Shown here: positions 32,634 through 44,337 of the stretch, one piece after another
Numbering within the stretch: the first letter of the stretch is position 1
Layout: each line of letters begins with the position of its first letter
Position numbers and translations under genes: made by a program
Assembly (NCBI GenBank): GCA_932294295.1
Contig: OW028584.1
Coordinates: forward strand, 21,359,638-21,423,637
Direction of reading: 5' to 3'
Source: Alitta virens
Taxonomy: Eukaryota > Annelida > Polychaeta > Phyllodocida > Nereididae
DNA length: 64,000 nt
The notes under the pieces: model-generated
The model's input: only the letters and a program-made list of their open reading frames with translations
Databases searched by the model: none
What the model was told of the DNA's origin: nothing

Positions 32634-32750
32634 TATGCTGCCAACATTGTTGGAGATTCAGTTTCTTGCTTGTGAAATGCTTTTTACAAGATCCGCTAGG
32701 GGCGCTGGTGGTCAGTGGTATGTACCGTGTCGTCCTCTTGTGTTTAAGTC
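32634..32750 (+). repeat. Repeat shared with 40352-40455
   Basis: Both contain CAACATTGTTGGAGATTCAG, TTTCTTGCT, GTGAA.TGCTTTTTACAA, ATCCGCTAGGGGC and CTTGTGTTTAA. Confidence 0.65.
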
Positions 32751-33308
32751 ATTGTGGCCGAGATCATTGGCTTTCCGCTCAATAATACATCCTTATATAA
32801 TAATTAAACGCAAATAAACTGGGTCTTAGCCTGATCTATTTGAGCTGTGTTGCATCAAACCCTTTTTTGGATGGCTTATTCATATACAAAATTTTTGTAG
32901 CTGGCAGATATTAAGGCTCTAGTTGCCATGGCAACTCGTAACATACATTAGAGACAATCAACCTCTGGAACACTGCTGCCAGTCCTGTCTCCTAATGTTA
33001 AAGGGTATGACAAAAACAAAACAACTTGATATTGAATTTAAATTTATTTCTCAACCAAGTACCTGATATTTTCATCTTATTAGTATGATGAAATGCAGTG
33101 ATCAAATATTGCATGGATTTCCTATCCCAGTAAATATGACATACACGTAATTAAAATGTCAGTTCAGCATGACTTTTTTGGTTCTTCAAGTGTAATATGA
33201 GAGTACCTTGCATTGAAAAATGGTATTAGTTTGTCGTGATGTGGTCATATGCCAATAGGTGAGAATTAAATAGTGGCGACATCTTGTGAGTTTTATTTTA
33301 TATATATA

Positions 33309-33599
33309 TAGCCAAGCGACCTAATTATGGACATTCTATAGTTTACCTAGTTAAACAAAAAAATTTATTTTTATTAGTTTAGGAACTTTCTGAACTACCT
33401 GCTTGTCAGATTTGGACAAAATTGCGTTAACTCAGCTCATGAAAATCTAATTATTCTGTAATTTCATTGTTAGACCCTTAATATCATGGGGTCTTCCGCA
33501 GGATGTTATGTACCTATAGACTACAAGATAAATTGATTATTTAAGTTTAGACAGGTAAACAAGTAAACATGTATAATCAGGTTGCTGGGCTTTGAGTTG
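33309..33599 (+). mobile_element. Family A inverted-repeat element, copy 2
   Basis: GCGACCTAATTATGGACATT at the left; the degraded right end reads TAATCAGGTTGCTGGGC. Interior TTCATTGTTAGACCCTTAAT. Confidence 0.75.
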
Positions 33600-33966
33600 T
33601 ATCTTATTCTGAAACATATCAGATAACCACGTACACAGACAAAAAATAAGTGAAAAAAAACAACAACTGAATCTTGCACTTTCTTGTATTGTCATGGCTG
33701 ATTCTGAAGATACATCAGCTTCAGTTACCTGCTAGTACTTCATTAAAAGGTGATACAGTCAATAAAGGGTTTATTCCAGTGCCATGCATCATAATATCTT
33801 GAAAATTTTGACTGTGTCAAGAATAACTGACCAAACAGCTGTAGGCTCCTGGCTAATTTTATCCCACAAGTCACAGACCACGGTGCTGGGAAGCTGCATG
33901 CTCGAGACACGGAGCTGTTCACTTAAACGCCGTTATTTATTATCGGTTATTTTTTGTGGACGCTAG

Positions 33967-34114
33967 TTCACATGCAGTTACAGGACAAACCCTATATAGG
34001 CTGAGTTAGTGATGAATTTTTACCCAAGTTATTCATGTTATTGGTGGGGTTAGCCCACCCATAGCTGTATGTGCGCCAACCCAGCCTAGGGTTTGTCCTC
34101 TGACTGTGAGTGAA
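33967..34114. mobile_element. Short inverted-repeat element, about 148 bp
   Basis: TTCACATGCAGTTACAGGAC and AAACCCTATATAGGCTGAG at the left are matched inversely by CAGCCTAGGGTTTGTCCTC and TGACTGTGAGTGAA at the right. Confidence 0.7.
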
Positions 34115-34431
34115 AAGCAATTAATTGAAACTGCGTATAATATCCTAATTTGGCTGATTTGTATTCCTTGTATAGTATTGAGCAAGTTTGAACCGAGGGT
34201 CATAGGTCAAAAGTAGCTGGGTTATTTGTGTGTGATATCTGAGTTGCTCAAAATTAGTTTCCAGGGACCCTCGGGACTCGAGGGTCCCGGCCGGAGACAG
34301 TGTCTGAAGTAAGTGAAAAATGTCTTTAACATTCTAATGGTACAAATTAAGCTATATAGATTAGACCTACCTACTAACAGCTCTGCGAGTTCTGTGGGGT
34401 CTTCTGCAGGATGTTATGTACTTATATTTCT

Positions 34432-34437
34432 TTTATT
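34432..34437 (-). promoter_or_regulatory. Polyadenylation signal of the glycosyltransferase gene
   Basis: AATAAA on the minus strand, about 124 nt past the stop codon. Confidence 0.5.
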
Positions 34438-34560
34438 TGTATCATTAATGAAACTAGATTGTCTGAAAATCAATCAATCAATTTGCATAGGAAACAATAC
34501 TAGGCTTGTGAGGAATTTGTGATCCATTGATATTTCCCCCCAACTCATAGCTTTGAAGGT

Positions 34561-34976
34561 CTAGAACATCTTCGCTGACCCATAGTAAATCATTCTAGCT
34601 ATCTGGCCAAACACATTATCCATTTTCTTTATAGTCTTTGGGCTTGGAACTTTGTTCATTTGAGTCCAGTGTTTGTTATACTGCCACAGTCGATACCACA
34701 AGTGTACGGCATAATGATCCGTCCATTTGATTTTCCTTGGGCCTAGTAACTTACTGGTTTGCACGTAATTAGGATAATGAATCTTCCATTTCTCAACGTG
34801 AACTATTCCTGTGTGTTCATAGCGTTTGACTAGAATTGATGGGATGTGACCGGAGATATAAGTCCATCGATCAACTCGGTAATCTTCCAGCATTTGGTTG
34901 ATCCACAAGTAAAGGAAGGTAGAGTGCGGAGCGGACATGATAAATCCTCCACACACGGCTCCAGGAAATTCAAAAC
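34561..34976 (-). CDS. Glycosyltransferase exon 2: C-terminal half
   Basis: Acceptor GATTTTCAG. Starts GFEFPGAVCGGFIMSAPHST and ends YYGSAKMF with TAG at 34561-34563. Confidence 0.94.
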
Positions 34977-36125
34977 CTGAAAATCAAACATTTGTGCTAC
35001 ATATAGAATCACCATCCGAACTACGAGAATAAGGCAGGAAACAATCCACAGTGTAGTCTTCAGTAAGAAATTTAGCAGTTTATGAGCTTTGTTTATTAAT
35101 CTATAATATATTATGTTCATTTACAGCCACCACCAGTTCATAATAAGCATGCTTAGAACGGAATTCCGATCATAATGATGTCTTTTTCCAATTTCAGGAA
35201 CAGATCTTTTTCTATTGCAAGTAATTTGAATAATATTCAATAATAGTCATACACAAACTATTCTTAGTAAATTGTCAGTAATGCCCCCTGGAAGAACAAT
35301 TCGATGGTTTGGATAAGTCCATTTTAGTTTGCTTATATTTGCAAGGGCAAAATCTTTGGGGGGATGGGTGATGGATGTACCTAAAGAGAAATGGTTGCTG
35401 TATGATGTACCCTCCATCGGAAGGATCAGCAAGATGTCATCCTCCAGAAACTGGTATATACAATTTATATATTTATAATATTTTATAATATATAGAATTT
35501 CAACAATCATCTCCCCTACACAAATGACAAATATGGACTCCTGCTAATTTCGTAATACCTTACCTACAGTTGCTGGGTAGACTCTTAAAGGATCCAGTGA
35601 TGTTGTGATTACTATATCCAGATCGAGGTAAACTCCTCCATATTCATGCAAAAGCAGAAGTCTGTCGGCATCTGAGTTTGACGTTTCATAATGTGGCTGC
35701 TTTAATTTCAATCCAAATACACAATCTGGCGGTTCACGGGGCACTAAAACCAAATTGGGGATCTTATTCTTTGCTTCTTGCCAATATTGGCCTGTTGGTT
35801 CCATGTTGTGATGGAAAAATATCTTCTCAGCTTTCATTACTTGATGGGCACTTAATAAACTTAATAGCTCATGAAATTTGAGATCTTTGGTTTTATTTGT
35901 AAACCAGTTATAATGTGCAATATTTGGGACAAGGTATCCTTGTGTGAGATTTGAAGTATAATTGAGAGATGGAAGATGTTTGTCTTTCATGACACATTTC
36001 TCCAATTTGTACATTGTTTGTTGCATCTGCGTAACATGCTTCATCTTTGTTGAAGCAACATGGTCACGTAACATAAATGCGATGATGATACCACCACATA
36101 ATATTACAATGAAGATAAATATCAT
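34561..36125 (-). CDS. DXD glycosyltransferase, alpha-1,4-galactosyltransferase-like, two exons
   Basis: Type II Golgi enzyme that transfers a sugar from a nucleotide donor. Exons 36125-35564 and 34976-34561 (minus) join in phase 1 to give about 325 residues. The N-terminal anchor MIFIFIVILCGGIIIAFM is followed by a stem with sequons at N55, N59 and N77, then the catalytic core SNSDADRLLLLHEYGGVYLD with the metal/donor-binding DLD at 168-170. Exon 2 carries GAVCGGFIMSAPHSTFLYLW, HVEKWKIHYPNY, DHYAVHLWYRLW and the C-terminal FGQIARMIYYGS. This order matches the sugar-binding-DXD family that includes A4GALT. An acceptor TTTTGCAG ends at 36144, so the ATG at 36125 may follow a 5' UTR exon; an upstream coding exon cannot be excluded. 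The acceptor sugar is unknown. Confidence 0.92.
35564..36125 (-). CDS. Glycosyltransferase exon 1: anchor and DXD core
   Basis: From the ATG at 36125 to donor GTAG|GTAAGG. Encodes the signal anchor, stem and the DADR...YGGVYLDLD core, ending YPATV plus one base. Confidence 0.92.
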
Positions 36126-36541
36126 TAACTTTCCTGAACGTACCTGCAAAATTAATATAGTATATCATAGAAATATAAAAAATACAATTCATGTCAGAAC
36201 AATAAAACAAGATTGAAACCATGCTCATAGACGCTGCTATTCCGAGATCGAATTCCGAATGGGGACAAAATTTGCCCAAGTGGGCCAATGTCGAACCAAT
36301 TTATCTGAAATAAACTTGCTGTTTCCAGGGGCAGACTGGCCATATTAGGGCAGTGCCCGAGGGCCCACCACCTCAAAGGGCCCACCACTACAAAGAAAAT
36401 TAATAAATAGTATTAAATGTCATACTAATATGGGGCCCACCATTTGTTTTTGTTCAGGGCCCATAGTTGGGCCTCTCCATACCCAACTGTGGGCAAGATT
36501 TACCCCACTGTGACATCCATAAGATATGCAATGTGTGTCGT

Positions 36542-36902
36542 CACCTAACAGCCCAGTGACCTAATTATGGACATTATTTGCTAGTTTACCTAGTTAGACA
36601 AAATGATTGGTTATAAACTATGTAGCAGATAGGCTGAGTATAGACTTAAGAAATCTTGTCTTAAAAATACAAGATAAATGAATTAATATTTTTTTGAGCG
36701 AGGCAATTTTTCTGAATTGCCTGATTGTCAGAACAAGAATTGCGTAAACTCCGCACATGAGTATCTAATAATTCTATAATTTCATTATTAGACCTTTAAT
36801 ACCATAAGCCAGCCTTTGCACTATAAGAGAAATTGATTAATTTACTTCAGATGAGTAAACGAGCAAAACATGTACAGAATTCGGTAGCTGGGCTGTGAGG
36901 TG
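36542..36902 (+). mobile_element. Family A inverted-repeat element, copy 3 (clearest ends)
   Basis: CACCTAACAGCCCAGTGACC at the left, and the right end reads GGTAGCTGGGCTGTGAGGTG, whose complement starts CACCTCACAGCCCAGC. 361 bp. Confidence 0.82.
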
Positions 36903-37344
36903 TATGCATCACTTTCAGAAAAGGTACAAAGTTAATGGCCAAGAGAAATCCAATGAGATTCGTGCCAATTTATACAGAAACTAGTAGCTATACAACCTGG
37001 TGAAATTGGCTTGTCAATTACTGCTACACTTAACTAGTCTAAGACTGCTGTTGCTATTCCATCCTTAGGCTACTAAAACACACAATTGGTCAAATTTCAA
37101 TTTAAAATCAAATGTGTGCCACACAATATCAGAATCAGGATCACATTTATTTCCACATAAGCAAAAGAAATACAATGAATTTCCAAAGCAAACATCAATA
37201 TCTTGGGCAGACCGTCTTAAGGAACAGAATGCTGAGAAAAAATAAACATCGAGCACCTACACTTGAGATGTATTCCAGTATTAATTACAATTTAGTTTAT
37301 GGTTTAATGTATCAAAGACATACAGAAATTTCATGTAAAATTGG

Positions 37345-37692
37345 GCGACTCTAGACAGCTGAACTGACCTATTCCTCACTGTAGCTTTAACTGGATGCTT
37401 CAGTCCACTCCTGGCTTATAGTTGGCTAACTAAAAAATTATAAAGCTGGTAAATGTAAGAAATTTATGTTATTCATCATAAATATGTATGTACAATAGAT
37501 ATGCATCTCTTCAACAAAAATTACAAATAAGCTAATTATTTACTTATGTACCAAATGGTACTGCATGTACTTTCATACCCAGCTATGAGTAGCCAGCAAT
37601 AGCCAGATCTGTTTAGTGTGGTATAGCAGAAGTTGTCTAGCTTTGTCTAGGTTCAATCTGACAGGCCATTTTTAATGAAACTAACTGTATCA
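37345..37692 (+). repeat. Family C repeat, copy 2
   Basis: GACTCTAGACAGCTGAACTG, GCTTCAGTCCACTCCTGGC, TATGAGTAGCCAGCAATAGC and TTTTAATGAAACTAACTGTA match 16204-16483. Confidence 0.6.
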
Positions 37693-37699
37693 ACATGTT

Positions 37700-39180
37700 A
37701 ACAAATCATTAATATGGTAAATATGTCAAGTACTAGTATGTGCTTTGTCTATAACAAGAGGATAATTTTGTATGGGAGTATGATTTTTCTACCCAAAGAA
37801 TATCTGGAGGTATATAAAAAGATATTTATTTATCTGAGTGTAAACAATACATTATAGTCAACAGAATTATCAACAGCCTTCAACACTATAATGATGTTAA
37901 TAAAATATGAATATTTACTCAGGGGAGGCAAGATGGAGTGATGACCGTTTGCGCGTGCCACCAGGGTTGTTAGTATTGAAAAATAAAACTAGGGGTTAGT
38001 TTTTAGAAATTAGAATTTCGAAAACAGATAAGATAAAAGTAACATAATCATACAATTTTATATCAATCAAAAAAAGAAGAAAGAAGTTATATAAAAAGGA
38101 ACATGTATTGTTAATATGGTATGGCCGATAGTAGCCAGAACCGACCTACATTGCATTATATTTTTGACATAGTTTTTTCAACAAACACGTTAGCATACCT
38201 TATTTTCTTGTTATGTACAGCAGGACTGCTCTGTTTACTATTGCGTCGCACTCAGATATGGTTGATTTCTACCGATTTAAATCAATTTCTGTGCCATTTT
38301 CGAGTTCATGTTTCGTTGATAATCCATTCGCCTAGTTCCGCCAAAAATTTCTAGAGAGCATCGGCACCATTCTAGCGTGCAACGCCCCTAGTGGATAATT
38401 TAATTCACATGGAATAATGCTGCCAAGTCCTTAGTTCTGTCAATTTGATATTTATAAAATAACATCCACATGATTCAAATTCAATACCAAGCAAATGGAG
38501 CAAATTATTCATCAATGTCAACAAGTCTGAACAGGCACAGTGGTGCCACATTGTGTCCATGGCGTCCACAGGAGGGTTTTCCCAATGCCTCGCTTTCATT
38601 CTAATGCAGGGAATCCCCCCAGCAGCTGTCAAGCATTATCAACAAAATGTGAATTTGTAAATGGCACAGAAATTGATTGAAATTGAAAGAAATCAACCAT
38701 ATCTTAGCACGATACAATAGAAAAAAAAGTATGTCTAACTCTAGAGCAGGTGTGGCAAACGTTTATTAAAAGGCTAGTTCCCACACAAGCTGAAATTCCA
38801 TATTTTTTCATCTAGATCGTTGTAACCCTGTCCTGTCAACAGGGGACTTGTAGGTAGGCAGATAGTAATGACTTCAGGTGTATTCTTATATTGTCCACTA
38901 TTTTCCTACAGCTGCCACTTTCCAAAAATTGTACTGTATTTATGCAAAATTTTTCCTTATTAAACAAACAAACAAATTGCAGGAATATATAATAATTAAT
39001 ATAAAATCACAAGTGGGGTCTCCCTGAAATGAAGAAATATATCATAAATATGTAACACATTTAATTTCACTGTTAATCTGTGCAATGTTTGAACCTATTT
39101 ACATTTGATTCTGATTCTGGGAAATATATTGTATAATATCAGTCACCTGGGATGCACCACAACACAGAAGAAGGCCATTG
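37700..39180. other. Intergenic stretch
   Basis: Contains one ORF at 38121-38354 (+) in good start context, encoding 77 residues with a hydrophobic segment (AYLIFLLCTAGLLCLLL). No family recognised and no clear splice donor. CpG-richer sequence at 38220-38400. Otherwise nothing recognised. Confidence 0.4.
38121..38354 (+). CDS. Hypothetical 77-residue membrane-segment ORF
   Basis: ATG in GGTATGGCC context. One predicted transmembrane segment (about residues 22-42) follows a polar N terminus MADSSQNRPTLHYIFDIVFS; then TAG. It could be a chance ORF or a first exon; no homologue recognised. Confidence 0.2.
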   Translation: MADSSQNRPTLHYIFDIVFSTNTLAYLIFLLCTAGLLCLLLRRTQIWLISTDLNQFLCHFRVHVSLIIHSPSSAKNF

Positions 39181-39181
39181 T

Positions 39182-39687
39182 CACCTCAAGCCCAGCAACA
39201 TAATTATGTACATGTTTCATCTAAACTTAATTAATCAATTTCCCTTATAGTCCATTGGCTGGATTAAGGCAGCAATGCCAAAATGAAACTAACTGCATGT
39301 TCAGTGTACATTCCAGTACAACCATCCTGTTAAGACCTCCTTTTGTGTCAAAATCACTGGTATCTTCCAATGGTTCCGTTTCTAGCGTTGCAACTCTTGT
39401 CCAATGTTTTGCGCGTTATTATTTCAACGTCAAATGTCAAATCCAGAATATTCGCAGGTTTGGCTAACCTTAGATAATTTTCATTTACACAATTCTTGTT
39501 CTGACAAGCAGGTAATTCGGAAAAATTGCTTAAACTAAAAAATTATGAATCCATTTCTCTTGTATTATTAAGAGTAGATTTCTTAAGTCAATACAAAGCC
39601 TATCGGCTACATGGTTTAACCAATCATTTGTTTGATTAGGTAAACTAGCACAGAATGTCCATAATTAGGTTGGTTGGCTTCAAGGTG
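39182..39687 (-). mobile_element. Family A inverted-repeat element, copy 4, inverted and interrupted
   Basis: Ends CACCTCAAGCCCAGCAACAT and TTGGTTGGCTTCAAGGTG. The interior matches copies 1-3 in reverse (GACAAGCAGGTAATTCGG). About 200 bp at 39250-39470 is extra and partly resembles 40090-40200 (GGTTCCGTTTCTAGCGTTGC). Confidence 0.7.
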
Positions 39688-40351
39688 TAGACATAAATAT
39701 TATCCTGGTGTAATTGAACCGCACTCGGTTTCAAACATTGGATTATATGATACACTATACACATACAGAGAGTATCGTGATGGATAATGTACACATACCA
39801 TATTTACTTTTCGTTAGTGCCAGTTTGTCACCAGATATCATCTAGATATAATTTTCAGTCTAAATGACACAGAACCTAGCTATCTTAATTGTCAGTGAAC
39901 TTCGGACCTAGATTGATCAAATGATTGTGTTTAACACGGAAAGATAAGGCAGGTGTCCTACTGTTGCACGCACTACCAGCTTGGAATGACATCACTGCTA
40001 TAAAGGGATTGTGGGAATGGACTATTTTTGATTAGTGAGGCAATAGAAATTGTTTTAAAATGTCATTGATGGTCTTATATCTTACTGTTGCTCATTCAGT
40101 TGCAGAAACAAAGTCCCTCAGCACTATGAATTTTGGTTGGTTCGGTTTGTGGCGTTGCAACTGTTGTCCGACGTTTTGCGTATCCTTATTTCGAAGATTC
40201 TAGACATCTGATTGGCCAAGAGACCATGAAATTAATTATTTTTTATTGGCGATGACGTTCAACGATCATTCCTGTCTAAATTGAGGCCAATAAGGGTAAT
40301 ATGTAATCTTCCAGTGGCAGAAGGAACGGAAAGCCCGGGTATATATATATA

Positions 40352-40455
40352 ATGCCAACATTGTTGGAGATTCAGTTTCTTGCTGCGTTGTGAAGCGCTT
40401 TTTACAATATCCGCTAGGGGCACTATAAGTGTACCATGTACCTTCTTGTGTTTAA
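40352..40455 (+). repeat. Repeat shared with 32634-32750
   Basis: See that entry for the shared words. It lies near the 3' side of the glycosyltransferase pseudogene. Confidence 0.6.
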
Positions 40456-40594
40456 AATCACAGCATCATGCATCATAGCCAAAGAGCAACGGTACGTTAG
40501 TCTCTGAAGTTTTATTGAATGTTATAGGCTTAAATTTCCAAGTACAACTTGTTCGCAAATGTTCTAAAAAAAACAAATTGGGCGATGAAGTCGC

Positions 40595-41650
40595 TCTCAT
40601 TTCACCTGAACTATTCTTGTATGTCCATAGCACTTGACCAGTTTCGAACGAATTTTTTTCTATATATAAGCGCATGAATGTACTTGATAATCTTCCAATA
40701 TACTGTTAATACACAAACAAAGCAGAGTGGGAGCAGACATGGTAAAGGGCTCTGTGCAGTGCACACTGTCTGGCTATACCTAGCTCTCCCGTAGCTCTCC
40801 CAAACACATAAAGCTCCCAACACCTACTTCCCACTACACCTACTGCTCCCTACACCTAGTGCTCCCTAACCCTGACAAATGAAGTCCAAACTTTGCCTTG
40901 TGACATCACATTTACTTGCCATAATGAGCGATTTAAAGTCAATTTAATAACAAGAATGCGAACTATATACAAACGATTTCCTATACTTGATGTTAAACAT
41001 AAGACTATCTAGTTAATTGGCTGTGCTTCCTCGCACTGAGCAGTAAGGAGTTTGCTTGCATTGCTATTGGATATAATATTTTGCCAATAAAAGATACACT
41101 CAATGATCACAGTCATTCAGTCTTTACATAATTTTGGACTATTTGACAGTCAGTTTATCTTCTTACCTACAGTTGCTAGATAGACTTTTAAAGGACCCAA
41201 AGATTTTGTGATTAATACATCCTGATCGAGGTAAACTCCTCCATATTCTTGCAATAGCAGAAGTCTGTCGGCATCTGAGTTTGATGTTTCATAATGTGAA
41301 TGCTTTAATTTCAATCCAAATACACAATCTGGCGGTTCACAGTGCACTAAAACCAAATTGGGGATCTTATCTTTAGCTTCTTGTCAATATTGGCCTGTTG
41401 GTTCCATGTTGTGATGGAAAATTTCTTCTCAGCTTTCATTATTCGATGGGCACTAGTCTTGATAAACTAAGCAACTCATGGCATCTCAATTCTTTTGGTT
41501 CATCAGTATACCAATGAGCAATTTTTGGTTCAAGAAGCTGTCCTTTTGTTTTTTTGTAGTTAAGTGACGTTTGTTTATACTTCACAGTACATTTGGTCAA
41601 TGTTGATGTTTTACTGACGACAAAGAAGTCGTAGATGTATACAGACATCA
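40595..41650 (-). pseudogene. Decayed second copy of the DXD glycosyltransferase
   Basis: The exon 1 remnant (41650-41163) keeps EPKIAHWYTDEPKELRCHEL and SNSDADRLLLLQEYGGVYLD with DQD in place of DLD, and the exon-intron junction GTAG|GTAAGA. Between these blocks the frame is broken: after ELLSLSRLVPIE a TAA stop, then MKAEKKFSITTWNQQANI in another frame. The hydrophobic N-terminal anchor is not recognisable. The exon 2 remnant (about 40745-40595) has MSAPTLLCLCINSILEDYQV, then a stop, and later matches to KRYEHTGIVHVE only in other frames. Same strand and exon order as the intact gene 4.4 kb away, so it is probably a tandem duplicate that decayed. Confidence 0.88.
40775..40875. repeat. Short degenerate tandem repeat
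   Basis: Repeats of the type ACACCTACTGCTCCC and AGCTCTCCC. Confidence 0.6.
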
Positions 41651-42443
41651 TGCTAAAAAAAAATACATAATATAATAAAATGGACCTTTATTTTCCATCG
41701 TTGGATACATATTTTCTGAGTACAGTTACAAATCTAATTGAATCAGTGGGATAGATTTTATGCGAACAAGTGATGGTGATGTACTCATCTGAATTCAAAA
41801 AGCCAAATAAATTATGTGAGGAATAATGATTCACTGAAATTATCATAGTTTCTCAAAACCAACATATTAGGTTTTGATATATTTATGTCTGTCAATAGAA
41901 TAGGTTTTTAGTGAGGTCAAGTGAGGTCAACCGTGTCGAGTGAGATTAAGCCGTGATCATGAAGTATTAAATGGCAGATAATATAAGAATTCAAATACCG
42001 TACAGTACGTATTTATACGTATAATACTGCAATATTATGCTAAGATCAACAGGTAGACTTCTTGTTGTTATTTGAAAACTAAAAACAAGTGCAAATTTCA
42101 CATAGCTGCTATATGGAAGCCCAGACATTTGAATTTGCCATTGTCAGCTCCACTCAATTTGCTACACTGATGATAAGCGAGCAACTGTAGTAGTTGTGAA
42201 AGACTATTTTTGGACAAGTAGACAAAGACTTAACACCATTAATCTTCCATTTGTGTATTAAATAACAATTGTAAATTAACGTTATTATTTCTGTTTATAC
42301 CTTTAATCAAAGTATATTTATATACAGGAAAGGGCAGCAAACATTGCCATCTTGAAAACAGCAGAACCACGATTAACCATGAAAGTAAACTCTAGTGATA
42401 TTATACACTGTTATATATACAATTATTGCACAGTGGCGAGTGC

Positions 42444-42536
42444 AATATGTGTTTTTATGGAACCTCAACAACTGATATTGCACGAAGCGAAGCCAAGTGC
42501 AATATCAGTTGTTGAGGTTCCATAAAAACACATATT
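42444..42536. repeat. Perfect inverted repeat, 40-bp arms, 13-bp loop
   Basis: Left arm 42444-42483 (AATATGTGTTTTTATGGAAC... ending TGATATTGCAC) and right arm 42497-42536 are exact reverse complements. Loop GAAGCGAAGCCAA. The pairing stops at both outer ends. Confidence 0.97.
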
Positions 42537-42839
42537 TATATATACCTCACTTTTACCTATTCCATGGAGCAATGCTGCGAAATCGCATAGTCTGGGCAAA
42601 CATTGACAAGGAATTTTCCAAGAGACTTTAACAACTCATGCCTTGTGAATGTTGATGCTTGCTATTTGGTTATTTTACTATGAATTTTTCTTTTAAAGTG
42701 ATAAATTATATTTTAGGGCCATAATTACACGTTTGTTACGAAAAAAAAATGATCTGGTGTCAATGGAATTTGTTTTATTTTACTTATATTGATGTTAGTC
42801 CTAGACACCTTCTACTTTGTACGGTAAGTTCATGAATGG

Positions 42840-43265
42840 CCATGACTTGTCCATATGGTGTAATATTCCGGACAAAATCCTAAAGTACTATTATTATATT
42901 AAAAAGGTGGTTTAGGGGGCAGGGGTAGGGGAGGGGGTGGGCTTGGTGGGGGTGGCATTGATTCCTGTATTTGGTCATTTTTTCATTCAGTCTTTCATTT
43001 CAGTTTACATTCATTCTTCCATTCATTCATTCCTGTTTACATTCATTCTTCCATCCATTAATTTCTTTATTCATTTCATCCTGAATGTATTCATTTCAAA
43101 TTTCATTCCTTTGTTCAATAATTCACAAGTTTGATTCATTCATTCTTTTGTTCGATCATTACCAATTTCATTCCTTGATCAATCATTCAAAACCATTGTT
43201 CATTCCTTTGGTCAATCTCTTCCATTCCTGCATTTATTTTTTCATTCTTATGTTCATTCTTATAT
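42840..43265 (+). repeat. CATTC-rich simple repeat with unique left border
   Basis: Left border GTAATATTCCGGACAAAATCC (42860-42880), a G-rich stretch (42905-42955), then degenerate CATTCATTC and TTCATTCCT units from 42975 to 43262. An inverted version of the border motif sits at the right side of the similar array at 58855-59375. Confidence 0.75.
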
Positions 43266-43727
43266 TATATGATCAATGTACCAGACTTATTAAGTCCCTT
43301 TCACACTTGTAAGACCAACCTAGACTTGAATTGTCATGACTGATGTCTTGGCAATAAGGCCGTCCAAGATCACTGCTACAACCCTCCTGCCACCTCGTAT
43401 GCTTCAATCATATTTTGATATTTGAGATAAGGACTATGCAAAGACTAAACTCAATAGCTGGCAGAGGCAGAAATCATGATGAAATGACATTTAACCACAT
43501 GTGTTGAATATTTCCTTACTTTCTGATAGCATGAGCGAGAGCCTTGGATGGCACTGAGAATACATACAGAGCCGACTATGGGCATATGTAACTTGGGCAA
43601 CAATGGCAGATGTGATGATCAGCTGCTGTGGCCATAAGTCTTTGTTCTGTTTCATGGAATTCTTCCTTTAAAAAGTATATGGAATTGGTGTTTCAATTTC
43701 TATCTCTATGATCATGATCATGTGAAC

Positions 43728-43925
43728 TTATTTGACCAGCTGTCAGAGGCAGATGTAATGATGAGATGATAAGGCTTGGCATCCAAACCGTGTTACACAT
43801 TTACCTGATCGGTGGCCCTGGGCTTTTTGCTCGCCCCAGCATAGACACTGAGGACAAGGCACCTCCAATTTAAATCAGTTGCCAGAGGCAGAAGTCATGG
43901 CGAGATGACAAGAATAGTTCTTTTT
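43728..43925 (-). repeat. SINE body copy
   Basis: GTCAGAGGCAGATGTAATGA, GATGATAAGGCTTGGCATCC, CCCAGCATAGACACTGAGG and GCACCTCCAATTTAA; a further partial copy starts at about 43880. A shorter fragment lies at 43448-43500. Confidence 0.65.
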
Positions 43926-44074
43926 ATCAGCATATGAGCATGAAACAAATACCCCTAGTTAATTAATTCTGACAGCCAAATCATGTCATTGGAAGGCTGA
44001 CATGCCAATGTTCAGCCAATGTCCCTTGTTACGTAGATAGATAGGTACCTAGATAGATAGATATTTAGGTAGAT

Positions 44075-44337
44075 ATGGGATGTGTAGCCCTCTAAGGCAA
44101 GTGCTTGCTGTATTGAGGGTTGATTGATGAGGTGAGAGAGAGAGGAGGAGTCCACCCATGTTACACATTTACTTTTACTTGCCTCAGCATAGACACTGAG
44201 TACAAGGGTCCGCCAATTTAATGTCTCATCCGAACAACATCCTACTGGGATGATGCTCATGAAAGGTTGCCTGGGCCTGGGATTTAACCTGGGATCTTCA
44301 GAGGAGCAGGCAAGCATCTTACCACTAGACCACCCAG
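44075..44337 (-). mobile_element. tRNA-derived SINE, most complete copy
   Basis: On the minus strand the head reads GGTGGTCTAGTGGTAAGATG (A box) and AGATCCCAGGTTAAATCCC (B box). The body follows: GCATCATCCCAGTAGGATG, GAGACATTAAATTGGCGGAC, TTGTACTCAGTGTCTATGC, TGAGGCAAGTAAAAGTAAAT and GTGTAACATGGGTGGACTCC. Body parts of this type occur at least eight more times in the window. Confidence 0.8.

Noticed and set aside
35247..35510. Extra glycosyltransferase exon between the two known exons
   Set aside because: It has a plausible acceptor, but joining it in phase 1 gives an immediate stop, and the family needs no insert there.
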